Assembly (NCBI RefSeq): GCF_051020765.1
Contig: NW_027469323.1
Location: 1-64,000, forward strand
Length of the DNA stretch: 64,000 nucleotides
From: Lasioglossum baleicum
Lineage: Eukaryota > Arthropoda > Insecta > Hymenoptera > Halictidae
Direction of reading: 5' to 3'
Notes under the pieces: model-generated
What the model saw: only the letters and a program-made list of their open reading frames with translations
Database searches by the model: none
What the model was told of the DNA's origin: nothing
Shown here: positions 1 through 13,796 of the stretch, piece after piece
Numbering within the stretch: position 1 is the first letter of the stretch
How the letters are laid out: the number at the start of each line of letters is the position of its first letter
Translations under genes and position numbers: made by a program

Positions 1-3000
1 ATGCATCCTGCAGGATAGTCGAGCAAAAACACGTGCGAGAGGATGCATCCCGCAGGCTAGTCGAGCAAAAACACGTGCGAGAGGATGCATCCCGCAGGCT
101 AGTCGAGCAAAAACACGTGCGAGAGGATGCATCCCGCAGGCTAGTCGAGCAAAAACACGTGCGAGAGGATGCATCCGCAGGCTAGTCGAGCAAAAACACG
201 TGCGAGAGGATGCATCCCGCAGGGTAGTCGAGTAAAAACACGTGCGAGAGGATGCATCCCGCAGGCTAGTCGAGCAAAAACACGTGCGAGAGGATGCATC
301 CCGCAGGCCAGTCGAGTAAAAACACGTGCGAGAGGATGCATCCCGCAGGCTAGTCGAGTAAAAACGTGCGAGAGGATGCATCCCGCAGGCTAGTCGAGTT
401 AAAACACGTGCGAGAGGATGCATACCGCAGGCTAGTCGAGTAAAAACACGTGCGAGGTTTTGTGCAATGCGCATGCGCAGGTTTTGTGGGATGCGCATGG
501 CTAGTCGAGCAAAAACACGTGCGAGAGGATGCATCCCGCAGGGTAGTCGAGTAAAAACACGTGCGAGAAGATGCATCCCGCAGGCTAGTCGAGTAAAAAC
601 ACGTGCGAGGTTTTGTGGGATGCGCATGCGCAGGTTTTGTGGATGCGCATGCGCAGGTTTTTTGGGATGCGCATGCGCAGGTTTTTTGGGATGCGCATGC
701 CTAGTCGAGCAAAAACACGTGCGAGAGGATGCATCCCGCAGGCTAGTCGAGCAAAAACACGTGCGAGAGGATGCATCCCGCAGCCAGTCGAGTAAAAACA
801 CGTGCGAGGTTTTGTGCAATGCGCATGCGCAGGTTTTGTGGGATGCGCATGGCCAGTCGAGTAAAAACACGTGCGAGAGGATGCATCCCGCAGGGTAGTC
901 GAGTAAAAACACGTGCAAGAAGATGCATCCCGCAGGCTAGTCGAGTAAAAACACGTGCGAGGTTTTGTGGGATGCGCATGCGCAGGTTTTGTGGGATGCG
1001 CATGCGCAGGTTTTTTGGGATGCGCATGCGCAGGTTTTTTGGGATGCGCATGCCTAGTCGAGCAAAAACACGTGCGAGAGGATGCATCCCGCAGGGCTAG
1101 TCGAGCAAAAACACGTGCGAGAGGATGCATCCCGCAGGCAGTCGAGTAAAAACACGTGCGAGAGGATGCATCCCGCAGGCTAGTCGAGTAATAAACGTGC
1201 GAGAGGATGCATCCCGCAGCTAGTCGAGTAAAAACACGTGCGAGAGGATGCATCCCGCAGGCTAGTCGAGTAAAAACACGTGCGAGAGGATGCATCCCGC
1301 AGGCTAGTCGAGTAAAAACACGTGCGAGAGGATGCATCCCGCAGGCTAGTCGAGTAAAAACACGTGCGAGGTTTTGTGGGATGCGCATGCGCAGGTTTTG
1401 TGGGATGCGCATGCGCAGGTTTTTTGGGATGCGCATGGCTAGTCGAGCAAAAAACACGTGCGAGAGGATGCATCCCGCAGGGTAGTCGAGTAAAAACACG
1501 TGGCGAGAGGATGCATCCCGCAGGCTAGTCGAGTAAAAACACGTGGCGAGGTTTTGTGGATGCGCATGCGCAGGTTTTGTGGGATGCGCATGGCTAGTCG
1601 AGCAAAAACACGTGCGAGAGGATGCATCCCGCAGGGTAGTCGAGTAAAAACACGTGCGAGAGGATGCATCCTGCAGGCTAGACGAGTAAAAACACGTGCG
1701 AGGTTTTGTGGGATGCGCATGCGCAGGTTTTTTGGGATGCGCATGGCTAGTCGAGCAAAAAACACGTGCGAGAGGATGCATCCCGCAGGGTAGTCGAGTG
1801 AAAACACGTGCGAGAGGATGCATCCCGCAGCTAGTCGAGCAAAAACACGTGCGAGAGGATGCATCCCGCAGGCTGGTCGAGTAAAAACACGTGCGAGAGG
1901 ATGCATCCCGCAGGCTAGTCGAGTTAAAACACGTGCGAGAGGATGCATCCCGCAGGCTAGTCGAGTAAAAACACGTGCGAGGTTTTGTGGGATGCGCATG
2001 CGCAGGTTTTTTGGGACGCGCATGGCTAGTCGAGCAAAAACACGTGCGAGAGGATGCATCCCGCAGGGTAGTCGAGTAAAAACACGTGCAAGAGGATGCT
2101 TCCCGCAGGCTAGTCGAGTGAAAACACGTGCGAGAGGATGCATCCCTCAGGCTAGTCGAGTAAAAACACGTGCGAGAGGATGCTTCCCGCAGGCTAGTCG
2201 AGTAAAAACACGTGCGAGAGGATGCATCCCGCATGCTAGTCGAGTAAAAACACGTGCAAGAGGATGCTTCCCGCAGGCTAGTCGAGTAAAAACACGTGCG
2301 AGAGGATGCATCCCGCAGGCTAGTCGAGTAAAAACACGTGCGAGGTTTTGTGGGATGCGCATGCGCAGGCTAGTCGAGTAAAAAACACGTGCGAGAGGAT
2401 GCATCCCGCATGCTAGTCGAGTAAAAACACGTGCGAGAGGATGCGTCCCGCAGGCTAGTCGAGCAAAAACACGTGCGAGAGGATGCATTCCGCAGGCTAG
2501 CCGAGTAAAAACACGTGCGAGGTTTTGTGGGATGCGCATGCGCAGGTTTTGTGGGATGCGCATGCGCAGGTTTTTTGGGATGCGCATGGCTAGTCGAGCA
2601 AAAACACGTGCGAGAGGATGCATCCCGCAGGGTAGTCGAGTAAAAACACGTGCGAGAGGATGCATCCCGCAGGCTAGTCGAGCAAAAACACGTGCGAGAG
2701 GATGCATCCCGCAGGCTAGTCGAGTAAAAACACGTGCGAGAGGATGCATCCCGCAGGGTAGTCGAGTAAAAACACGTGCGAGAGGATGCATCCCGCAGGC
2801 TAGTCGAGCAAAAACACGTGCGAGAGGATGCATCCCGCAGGCTAGTCGAGTAAAAACACGTGCGAGAGGATGCATCCCGCAGGCTAGTCGAGTAAAAACA
2901 CGTGCGAGGTTTTGTGGGATGCGCATGCGCAGGTTTTGTGGGATGCGCATGCGCAGGTTTTTTGGGATGCGCATGGCTAGTCGAGCAAAAACACGTGCGA

Positions 3001-6000
3001 GAGGATGCATCCCGCAGGGTAGTCGAGTAAAAACACGTGCAAGAGGATGCTTCCCGCAGGCTAGTCGAGTAAAAATACGTGCGAGAGGATGCATCCCGCA
3101 GGCTAGTCGAGTAAAAACACGTGCGAGAGGATGCGTCCCGCATGCTAGTCGAGCAAAAACACGTGCGAGAGGATGCATCCCGCAGGCTAGTCGAGCAAAA
3201 ACACGTGCAAGAGGATGCATCCCGCAGGCTAGTCGAGTAAAAACACGTGCGAGAGGATGCATCCCGCAGGCTAGTCGAGTAAAAACACGTGCGAGAGGAT
3301 GCATCCCGCAGGCTAGTCGAGTAAAAACACGTGCGAGGTTTTGTGGGATGCGCATGCGCAGGTTTTGTGGGATGCGCATGCGCAGGTTTTTTTGGGATGC
3401 GCATGCGCAGGTTTTTTGGGATGCGCATGCGCAGGTTTTGTGGGATGCGCATGCGCAGGTTTTTTGGGATGCGCATGCCTAGTCGAGCAAAAACACGTGC
3501 GAGAGGATGCATCCCGCAGGCTAGTCGAGCAAAAACACGTGCGAGAGGATGCATCCCGCAGGCCAGTCGAGTAAAAACACGTGCGAGAGGATGCATCCCG
3601 CAGGCTAGTCGAGTAAAAACACGTGCGAGAGGATGCATTCCGCAGGCTAGCCGAGTAAAAACACGTGCGAGGTTTTGTGGGATGCGCATGCGCAGGTTCT
3701 TTGGGATGCGCATGACTAGTCGAGCAAAAACACGTGCGAGAGGATGCATCCCGCAGGCTAGTCGAGTAAAAACACGTGCGAGAGGATGCATCCCGCAGGC
3801 TAGTCGAGTAAAAACACGTGCGAGAGGATGCATCCCGCAGGCTAGTCGAGTAAAAACACGTGCGAGAAGATGCATCCCGCAGGCTAGTCGAGTAAAAACA
3901 CGTGCGAGGTTTTGTGGGATGCGCATGCGCAGGTTTTGTGGGATGCGCATGCGCAGGTTTTTGGGATGCGCATGCGCAGGTTTTTTGGATGCGCATGGCT
4001 AGTCGAGCAAAAACACGTGCGAGAGGATGCATCCCGCAGGCTAGTCGAGTAAAACACGTGCGAGAGGATGCATCCTGCAGGCTAGACGAGTAAAAACACG
4101 TGCGAGAGGATGCATCCCGCAGGCTAGTCGAGCAAAAACACGTGCGAGAGGATGCATCCCGCAGGCTAGTCGAGTAAAAACACGTGCGAGAGGATGCATC
4201 CCGCAGGGTAGTCGAGTAAAAACACGTGCGAGAGGATGCATCCCGCAGGCTAGTCGAGCAAAAAACACGTGCGAGAGGATGCATCCCGCAGGGTAGTCGA
4301 GTAAAAACACGTGCGAGAGGATGCATCCCGCAGGCTAGTCGAGTAAAAACACGTGCGAGGTTTTGTGGGATGCGCATGCGCAGGTTTTGTGGGATGCGCA
4401 TGCGCAGGTTTTTTGGGATGCGCATGGCTAGTCGAGCAAAAACACGTGCGAGAGGATGCATCCCGCAGGGTAGTCGAGTAAAAACACGTGCAAGAGGATG
4501 CTTCCCGCAGGCTAGTCGAGTAAAAATACGTGCGAGAGGATGCATCCCGCAGGCTAGTCGAGTAAAAACACGTGCGAGAGGATGCGTCCCGCAGGCTAGT
4601 CGAGCAAAAACACGTGCGAGAGGATGCATCCCGCAGGCTAGTCGAGCAAAAACACGTGCGAGAGGATGCATCCCGCAGGCTAGTCGAGCAAAAACACGTG
4701 CGAGAAGATGCATCCCGCAGGCCAGTCGAGTAAAAACACGTGCGAGAGGATGCATCCCGCAGGCTAGTCGAGTAAAAACACGTGCGAGAGGATGCATTCC
4801 GCAGGCTAGCCGAGTAAAAACACGTGCGAGGTTTTGTGGGATGCGCATGCGCAGGTTTTTTGGGATGCGCATGCGCAGGTTCTTTGGGATGCGCATGACT
4901 AGTCGAGCAAAAACACGTGCGAGAGGATGCATCCCGCAGGCTAGTCGAGTAAAAACACGTGCGAGAGGATGCATCCCGCAGGCTAGTCGAGTAAAAACAC
5001 GTGCGAGAGGATGCATCCCGCAGGCTAGTCGAGTAAAAACACGTGCGAGAAGATGCATCCCGCAGGCTAGTCGAGTAAAAACACGTGCGAGGTTTTGTGG
5101 GATGCGCATGCGCAGGTTTTGTGGGATGCGCATGCGCAGGTTTTGTGGGATGCGCATGCGCAGGTTTTCTGGGATGCGCATGCGCAGGTTTTTTGGGATG
5201 CGCATGGCTAGTCGAGCAAAAACACGTGCGAGAGGATGCATCCCGCAGGCTAGTCGAGTAAAAACACGTGCGAGAGGATGCATCCTGCAGGATAGTCGAG
5301 CAAAAACACGTGCGAGAGGATGCATCCCGCAGGCTAGTCGAGCAAAAACACGTGCGAGAGGATGCATCCCGCAGGCTAGTCGAGCAAAAACACGTGCGAG
5401 AGGATGCATCCCGCAGGGTAGTCGAGTAAAAACACGTGCGAGAGGATGCATCCCGCAGGCTAGTCGAGCAAAAACACGTGCGAGAGGATGCATCCCGCAG
5501 GCTAGTCGAGTAAAAACACGTGCGAGAGGATGCATCCCCCAGGCTAGTCGAGTAAAAACACGTGCGAGGTTTTGTGGGATGCGCATGCGCAGGTTTTGTG
5601 GGATGCGCATGCGCAGGTTTTGTGGGATGCGCATGCGCAGGTTTTTTGGGATGCGCATGCGCAGGTTTTTTGGGATGCGCATGCCTAGTCGAGCAAAAAC
5701 ACGTGCGAGAGGATGCATCCCGCAGGCTAGTCGAGCAAAAACACGTGCGAGAGGATGCATCCCGCAGGCCAGTCGCGTAAAAACACGTGCGAGAGGATGC
5801 ATCCCGCAGGCTAGTCGAGTAAAAACACGTGCGAGAGGATGCATTCCGCAGGCTAGCCGAGTAAAAACACGTGCGAGGTTTTGTGGGATGCGCATGCGCA
5901 GGTTTTTTGGGATGCGCATGCGCAGGTTTTTTGGGATGCGCATGCGCAGGTTCTTTGGGATGCGCATGACTAGTCGAGCAAAAACACGTGCGAGAGGATG

Positions 6001-6891
6001 CATCCCGCAGGCTAGTCGAGTAAAAACACGTGCGAGAGGATGCATCCCGCAGGCTAGTCGAGTAAAAACACGTGCGAGAGGATGCATCCCGCAGGCTAGT
6101 CGAGTAAAAACACGTGCGAGAAGATGCATCCCGCAGGCTAATCGAGTAAAAACACGTGCGAGGTTTTGTGGGATGCGCATGCGCAGGTTTTGTGGGATGC
6201 GCATGCGCAGGTTTTTTGGGATGCGCATGCGCAGGTTTTTTGGGATGCGCATGGCTAGTCGAGCAAAAACACGTGCGAGAGGATGCATCCCGCAGGCTAG
6301 TCGAGTAAAAACACGTGCGAGAGGATGCATCCTGCAGGCTAGACGAGTAAAAACACGTGCGAGAGGATGCATACCGCAGGCTAGTCGAGTAAAAACACGT
6401 GCGAGGTTTTGTGGGATGCGCATGCGCAGGTTTTGTGGGATGCGCATGCGCAGGTTTTATGGGATGCGCATGGCTAGTCGAGCAAAAACACGTGCGAGAG
6501 GATGCATCCCGCAGGGTAGTCGAGTAAAAACACGTGCGAGGTTTTGTGGGATGCGCATGCGCAGGTTTTGTGGGATGCGCATGAGCAGGTTTTATGGGAT
6601 GCGCATGCGCAGGTTTTGTGGGATGCGTATGCGCAGGTTTTTTGGGATGCGCATGGCTAGTCGAGCAAAAACACGTGCGAGAGGATGCATCCCGCAGGGT
6701 AGTCGAGTAAAAACACGTGCAAGAGGATGCTTCCCGCAGGCTAGTCGAGTAAAAACACGTGCGAGAGGATGCATCCCGCAGGCTAGTCGAGTAAAAACAC
6801 GTGCGAGAGGATGCATCCCGCAGGCTAGTCGAGTAAAAACACGTGCGAGAAGATGCATCCCGCAGGCTAGTCGAGTAAAAACACGTGCGAG

Positions 6892-7054
6892 GTTTTGTGG
6901 GATGCGCATGCGCAGGTTTTGTGGGATGCGCATGCGCAGGTTTTGTGGGATGCGCATGCGCAGGTTTTTTGGGATGCGCATGCGCAGGTTTTGTGGGATG
7001 CGCATGCGCAGGTTTTTTGGGATGCGCATGCGCAGGTTTTTTGGGATGCGCATG
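6892..7054. repeat. Example of a long B run: six full 24-bp units plus a 19-bp terminal unit
   Basis: Six complete B units are followed by a shortened one ending GCATG that joins the next A unit. The first three are the GTTTTGTGGG form; the GTTTTTTGGG form appears from unit four and occupies the last positions. Each full unit contains the 12-bp palindrome TGCGCATGCGCA. This is one of the longest B runs in the array and is the clearest place to see the unit and the order of its variants. Confidence 0.95.
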
Positions 7055-9129
7055 CCTAGTCGAGCAAAAACACGTGCGAGAGGATGCATCCCGCAGGCTA
7101 GTCGAGCAAAAACACGTGCGAGAGGATGCATCCCGCAGGCCAGTCGAGTAAAAACACGTGCGAGAGGATGCATCCCGCAGGCTAGTCGAGTAAAAACACG
7201 TGCGAGGAGATGCATCCCGCAGGCTAGTCGAGTAAAAACACGTGCGAGGTTTTGTGGGATGCGCATGCGCAGGTTTTGTGGGATGCGCATGCGCAGGTTT
7301 TTTGGGATGCGCATGCGCAGGTTTTTTGGGATGCGCATGGCTAGTCGAGCAAAAACACGTGCGAGAGGATGCATCCCGCAGGGTAGTCGAGTAAAAACAC
7401 GTGCGAGAGGATGCATCCCGCAGGCTAGTCGAGTAAAAACACGTGCGAGGTTTTGTGGGATGCGCATGCGCAGGTTTTGTGGGATGCGCATGCGCAGGTT
7501 TTTTGGGATGCGCATGGCTAGTCGAGCAAAAACACGTGCGAGAGGATGCATCCCGCAAGGTAGTTGAGTCAAAACACGTGCGAGAGGATGCATCCCGCAG
7601 GCTAGTCGAGTAAAAACACGTGCGAGAGGATGCATCCCGCAGGCTAGTCGAGTAAAAACACGTGCGAGAAGATGCATCCCGCAGGCTAGTCGAGTAAAAA
7701 CACGTGCGAGGTTTTGTGGGATGCGCATGCGCAGGTTTTTTGGGATGCGCATGCGCAGGTTTTGTGGGATGCGCATGCGCAGGTTTTTTGGGATGCGCAT
7801 GCCTAGTCGAGCAAAAACACGTGCGAGAGGATGCATCCCGCAGGCTAGTCGAGCAAAAACACGTGCGAGAGGATGCATCCCGCAGGCCAGTCGAGTAAAA
7901 ACACGTGCGAGAGGATGCATCCCGCAGGCTAGTCGAGTAAAAACACGTGCGAGAGGATGCATTCCGCAGGCTAGCCGAGTAAAAACACGTGCGAGGTTTT
8001 GTGGGATGCATATGCGCAGGTTTTTTGGGATGCGCATGCGCAGGTTCTATGGGATGCGCATGACTAGTCGAGCAAAAACACGTGCGAGAGGATGCATCCC
8101 GCAGGCTAGTCGAGTAAAAACACGTGCGAGAGGATGCATCCCGCAGGCTAGTCGAGTAAAAACACGTGTGAGAGGATGCATCCCGCAGCCTAGTCGAGTA
8201 AAAACACGTGCGAGAAGATGCATCCCGCAGGCTAGTCGAGTAAAAACACGTGCGAGGTTTTGTGGGATGCGCATGCGCAGGTTTTGTGGGATGCGCATGC
8301 GCAGGTTTTGTGGGATGCGCATGCGCAGGTTTTTTGGGATGCGCATGCGCAGGTTTTTTGGGATGCGCATGGCTAGTCGAGCAAAAACACGTGCGAGAGG
8401 ATGCATCCCGCAGGCTAGTCGAGCAAAAACACGTGCGAGAGGATGCATCCCGCAGGCCAGTCGAGTAAAAACACGTGCGAGAGGATGCATCCCGCAGGCT
8501 AGTCGAGTAAAAACGTGCGAGAGGATGCATCCCGCAGGCTAGTCGAGTAAAAACACGTGCGAGAGGATGCATACCGCAGGCTAGTCGAGTAAAAACACGT
8601 GCGAGGTTTTGTGGGATGCGCATGCCTAGTCGAGCAAAAACACGTGCGAGAGGATGCATCCCGCAGGCTAGTCGAGCAAAAACACGTGCGAGAGGATGCA
8701 TCCCGCAGGCCAGTCGAGTAAAAACACGTGCGAGAGGATGCATCCCGCAGGCTAGTCGAGTAAAAACGTGCGAGAGGATGCATCCCGCAGGCTAGTCGAG
8801 TTAAAACACGTGCGAGAGGATGCATACCGCAGGCTAGTCGAGTAAAAACACGTGCGAGGTTTTGTGCGATGCGCATGCGCAGGTTTTGTGGGATGCGCAT
8901 GGCTAGTCGAGCAAAAACACGTGCGAGAGGATGCATCCCGCAGGGTAGTCGAGTAAAAACACGTGCGAGGTTTTGTGGGATGCGCATGCGCAGGTTTTGT
9001 GGGATGCGCATGCGCAGGTTTTGTGGGATGCGCATGCGCAGGTTTTTTGGGATGCGCATGGCTAGTCGAGCAAAAACACGTGCGAGAGGATGCATCCCGC
9101 AGGGTAGTCGAGTAAAAACACGTGCAAGA

Positions 9130-11670
9130 GGATGCTTCCCGCAGGCTAGTCGAGTAAAAACACGTGCGAGAGGATGCATCCCGCAGGCTAGTCGAGTAAA
9201 AACACGTGCGAGGTTTTGTGGGATGCGCATGCGCAGGTTTTGTGGGATGCGCATGCGCAGGTTTTGTGGGATGCGCATGGCTAGTCGAGCAAAAACACGT
9301 GCGAGAGGATGCATCCCGCATGGTAGTCGAGTAAAAACACGTGCGAGAGGATGCATCCCGCAGGCTAGTCGAGTAAAAACACGTGCGAGGTTTTGTGGGA
9401 TGCGCATGCGCAGGTTTTGTGGGATGCACATGCGCAGGTTTTTTGGGATGCGCATGCGCAGGTTTTTTGGGATGCGCATGGCTAGTCGAGCAAAAACACG
9501 TGCGAGAGGATGCATCCCGCAGGCTAGTCGAGTAAAAACACGTGCGAGAGGATGCATACCGCAGGCTAGTCGAGTAAAAACACGTGCGAGGTTTTGTGGG
9601 ATGCGCATGCGCAGGTTTTGTGGGATGCGCATGCGCAGGTTTTTTGGGATGCGCATGCCTAGTCGAGCAAAAACACGTGCGAGAGGATGCATCCCGCAGG
9701 CTAGTCGAGCAAAAACACGTGCGAGAGGATGCATCCCGCAGGCCAGTCGAGTAAAAACACGTGCGAGAGGATGCATCCCGCAGGCTAGTCGAGTAAAAAC
9801 GTGCGAGAGGATGCATCCCGCAGGCTAGTCGAGTAAAAACACGTGCGAGAGGATGCATCCCGCATGCTAGTCGAGTAAAAACACGTGCGAGAGGATGCGT
9901 CCCGCAGGCCAGTCGAGTAAAAACACGTGCGAGAGGATGCATCCCGCAGGCTAGTCGAGTAAAAACACGTGCGAGAAGATGCATCCCGCAGGCTAGTCGA
10001 GTAAAAACACGTGCGAGGTTTTGTGGGATGCGCATGCGCAGGTTTTGTGGGATGCGCATGCGCAGGTTTTGTGGGATGCGCATGGCTAGTCGAGCAAAAA
10101 CACGTGCGAGAGGATGCATCCCGCAGGGTAGTCGAGTAAAAACAGGTGCGAGAGGATGCATCCCGCAGGCTAGTCGAGTAAAAACACGTGCGAGGTTTTG
10201 TGGGATGCGCAGGTTTTGTGGGATGCGCATGCGCAGGTTTTTTGGGATGCGCATGCGCAGGTTTTTTGGGATGCGCATGGCTAGTCGAGCAAAAACACGT
10301 GCGAGAGGATGCATCCCGCAGGCTATTCGAGTAAAAACACGTGCGAGAGGATGCATACCGCAGGCTAGTCGAGTAAAAACACGTGCGAGGTTTTGTGGGA
10401 TGCGCATGCGCAGGTTTTGTGGGATGCGCATGCGCAGGTTTTTTGGGATGCGCATGCCTAGTCGAGCAAAAACACGTGCGAGAGGATGCATCCCGCAGGC
10501 TAGTCGAGCAAAAACACGTGCGAGAGGATGCATCCCGCAGGCCAGTCGAGTAAAAACACGTGCGAGAGGATGCATCCCGCAGGCTAGTCGAGTAAAAACG
10601 TGCGAGAGGATGCATCCCGCAGGCTAGTCGAGTTAAAACACGTGCGAGAGGATGCATACCGCAGGCTAGTCGAGTAAAAACACGTGCGAGGTTTTGTGCA
10701 ATGCGCATGCGCAGGTTTTGTGGGATGCGCATGGCTAGTCGAGCAAAAACACGTGCGAGAGGATGCATCCCGCAGGGTAGTCGAGTAAAAACACGTGCGA
10801 GAAGATGCATCCCGCAGGCTAGTCGAGTAAAAACACGTGCGAGGTTTTGTGGGATGCGCATGCGCAGGTTTTGTGGGATGCGCATGCGCAGGTTTTTTGG
10901 GATGCGCATGCGCAGGTTTTTTGGGATGCGCATGCCTAGTCGAGCAAAAACACGTGCGAGAGGATGCATCCCGCAGGCTAGTCGAGCAAAAACACGTGCG
11001 AGAGGATGCATCCCGCAGGCCAGTCGAGTAAAAACACGTGCGAGGTTTTGTGCAATGCGCATGCGCAGGTTTTGTGGGATGCGCATGGCCAGTCGAGTAA
11101 AAACACGTGCGAGAGGATGCATCCCGCAGGGTAGTCGAGTAAAAACACGTGCAAGAAGATGCATCCCGCAGGCTAGTCGAGTAAAAACACGTGCGAGGTT
11201 TTGTGGGATGCGCATGCGCAGGTTTTGTGGGATGCGCATGCGCAGGTTTTTTGGGATGCGCATGCGCAGGTTTTTTGGGATGCGCATGCCTAGTCGAGCA
11301 AAAACACGTGCGAGAGGATGCATCCCGCAGGCTAGTCGAGCAAAAACACGTGCGAGAGGATGCATCCCGCAGGCCAGTCGAGTAAAAACACGTGCGAGAG
11401 GATGCATCCCGCAGGCTAGTCGAGTAAAAACGTGCGAGAGGATGCATCCCGCAGGCTAGTCGAGTAAAAACACGTGCGAGAGGATGCATCCCGCAGGCTA
11501 GTCGAGTAAAAACACGTGCGAGAGGATGCATCCCGCAGGCTAGTCGAGTAAAAACACGTGCGAGAGGATGCATCCCGCAGGCTAGTCGAGTAAAAACACG
11601 TGCGAGGTTTTGTGGGATGCGCATGCGCAGGTTTTGTGGGATGCGCATGCGCAGGTTTTTTGGGATGCGC
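9130..11670. repeat. Segmental duplication within the satellite, first copy (offset about 4667 bp)
   Basis: The order of A and B units and many private variants here recur at about 13797-16337 with a constant offset of 4667 bp. Shared marks include the AAAAACGTGCGAG shortened units at 9796/14463, 10594/15261 and 11428/16095, and the GTGCAATGCGC variants near 10700/15367 and 11053/15720. Edges are approximate because they were judged by eye. Confidence 0.8.
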
Positions 11671-13796
11671 ATGGCTAGTCGAGCAAAAACACGTGCGAGA
11701 GGATGCATCCCGCAGGGTAGTCGAGTAAAAACACGTGCGAGAGGATGCATCCCGCAGGCTAGTCGAGTAAAAACACGTGCGAGGTTTTGTGGGATGCGCA
11801 TGCGCAGGTTTTGTGGGATGCGCATGGCTAGTCGAGCAAAAACACGTGCGAGAGGATGCATCCCGCAGGGTAGTCGAGTAAAAACACGTGCGAGAGGATG
11901 CATCCTGCAGGCTAGACGAGTAAAAACACGTGCGAGGTTTTGTGGGATGCGCATGCGCAGGTTTTTTGGGATGCGCATGGCTAGTCGAGCAAAAACACGT
12001 GCGAGAGGATGCATCCCGCAGGGTAGTCGAGTGAAAACACGTGCGAGAGGATGCATCCCGCAGGCTAGTCGAGCAAAAACACGTGCGAGAGGATGCATCC
12101 CGCAGGCTGGTCGAGTAAAAACACGTGCGAGAGGATGCATCCCGCAGGCTAGTCGAGTTAAAACACGTGCGAGAGGATGCATCCCGCAGGCTAGTCGAGT
12201 AAAAACACGTGCGAGGTTTTGTGGGATGCGCATGCGCAGGTTTTTTGGGACGCGCATGGCTAGTCGAGCAAAAACACGTGCGAGAGGATGCATCCCGCAG
12301 GGTAGTCGAGTAAAAACACGTGCAAGAGGATGCTTCCCGCAGGCTAGTCGAGTGAAAACACGTGCGAGAGGATGCATCCCTCAGGCTAGTCGAGTAAAAA
12401 CACGTGCGAGAGGATGCTTCCCGCAGGCTAGTCGAGTAAAAACACGTGCGAGAGGATGCATCCCGCATGCTAGTCGAGTAAAAACACGTGCAAGAGGATG
12501 CTTCCCGCAGGCTAGTCGAGTAAAAACACGTGCGAGAGGATGCATCCCGCAGGCTAGTCGAGTAAAAACACGTGCGAGGTTTTGTGGGATGCGCATGCGC
12601 AGGCTAGTCGAGTAAAAACACGTGCGAGAGGATGCATCCCGCATGCTAGTCGAGTAAAAACACGTGCGAGAGGATGCGTCCCGCAGGCTAGTCGAGCAAA
12701 AACACGTGCGAGAGGATGCATTCCGCAGGCTAGCCGAGTAAAAACACGTGCGAGGTTTTGTGGGATGCGCATGCGCAGGTTTTGTGGGATGCGCATGCGC
12801 AGGTTTTTTGGGATGCGCATGGCTAGTCGAGCAAAAACACGTGCGAGAGGATGCATCCCGCAGGGTAGTCGAGTAAAAACACGTGCGAGAGGATGCATCC
12901 CGCAGGCTAGTCGAGCAAAAACACGTGCGAGAGGATGCATCCCGCAGGCTAGTCGAGTAAAAACACGTGCGAGAGGATGCATCCCGCAGGGTAGTCGAGT
13001 AAAAACACGTGCGAGAGGATGCATCCCGCAGGCTAGTCGAGCAAAAACACGTGCGAGAGGATGCATCCCGCAGGCTAGTCGAGTAAAAACACGTGCGAGA
13101 GGATGCATCCCGCAGGCTAGTCGAGTAAAAACACGTGCGAGGTTTTGTGGGATGCGCATGCGCAGGTTTTGTGGGATGCGCATGCGCAGGTTTTTTGGGA
13201 TGCGCATGGCTAGTCGAGCAAAAACACGTGCGAGAGGATGCATCCCGCAGGGTAGTCGAGTAAAAACACGTGCAAGAGGATGCTTCCCGCAGGCTAGTCG
13301 AGTAAAAATACGTGCGAGAGGATGCATCCCGCAGGCTAGTCGAGTAAAAACACGTGCGAGAGGATGCGTCCCGCATGCTAGTCGAGCAAAAACACGTGCG
13401 AGAGGATGCATCCCGCAGGCTAGTCGAGCAAAAACACGTGCAAGAGGATGCATCCCGCAGGCTAGTCGAGTAAAAACACGTGCGAGAGGATGCATCCCGC
13501 AGGCTAGTCGAGTAAAAACACGTGCGAGAGGATGCATCCCGCAGGCTAGTCGAGTAAAAACACGTGCGAGGTTTTGTGGGATGCGCATGCGCAGGTTTTG
13601 TGGGATGCGCATGCGCAGGTTTTTTGGGATGCGCATGCGCAGGTTTTGTGGGATGCGCATGCGCAGGTTTTTTGGGATGCGCATGCCTAGTCGAGCAAAA
13701 ACACGTGCGAGAGGATGCATCCCGCAGGCTAGTCGAGCAAAAACACGTGCGAGAGGATGCATCCCGCAGGCCAGTCGAGTAAAAACACGTGCAAGA

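Noticed and set aside
4226..8743. Very long frames in the satellite as real repeat-protein genes
   Set aside because: They are open in several frames on both strands because both units are multiples of three and lack stops. Frame-breaking indels are common, and there is no start context, unique domain or splice signal.
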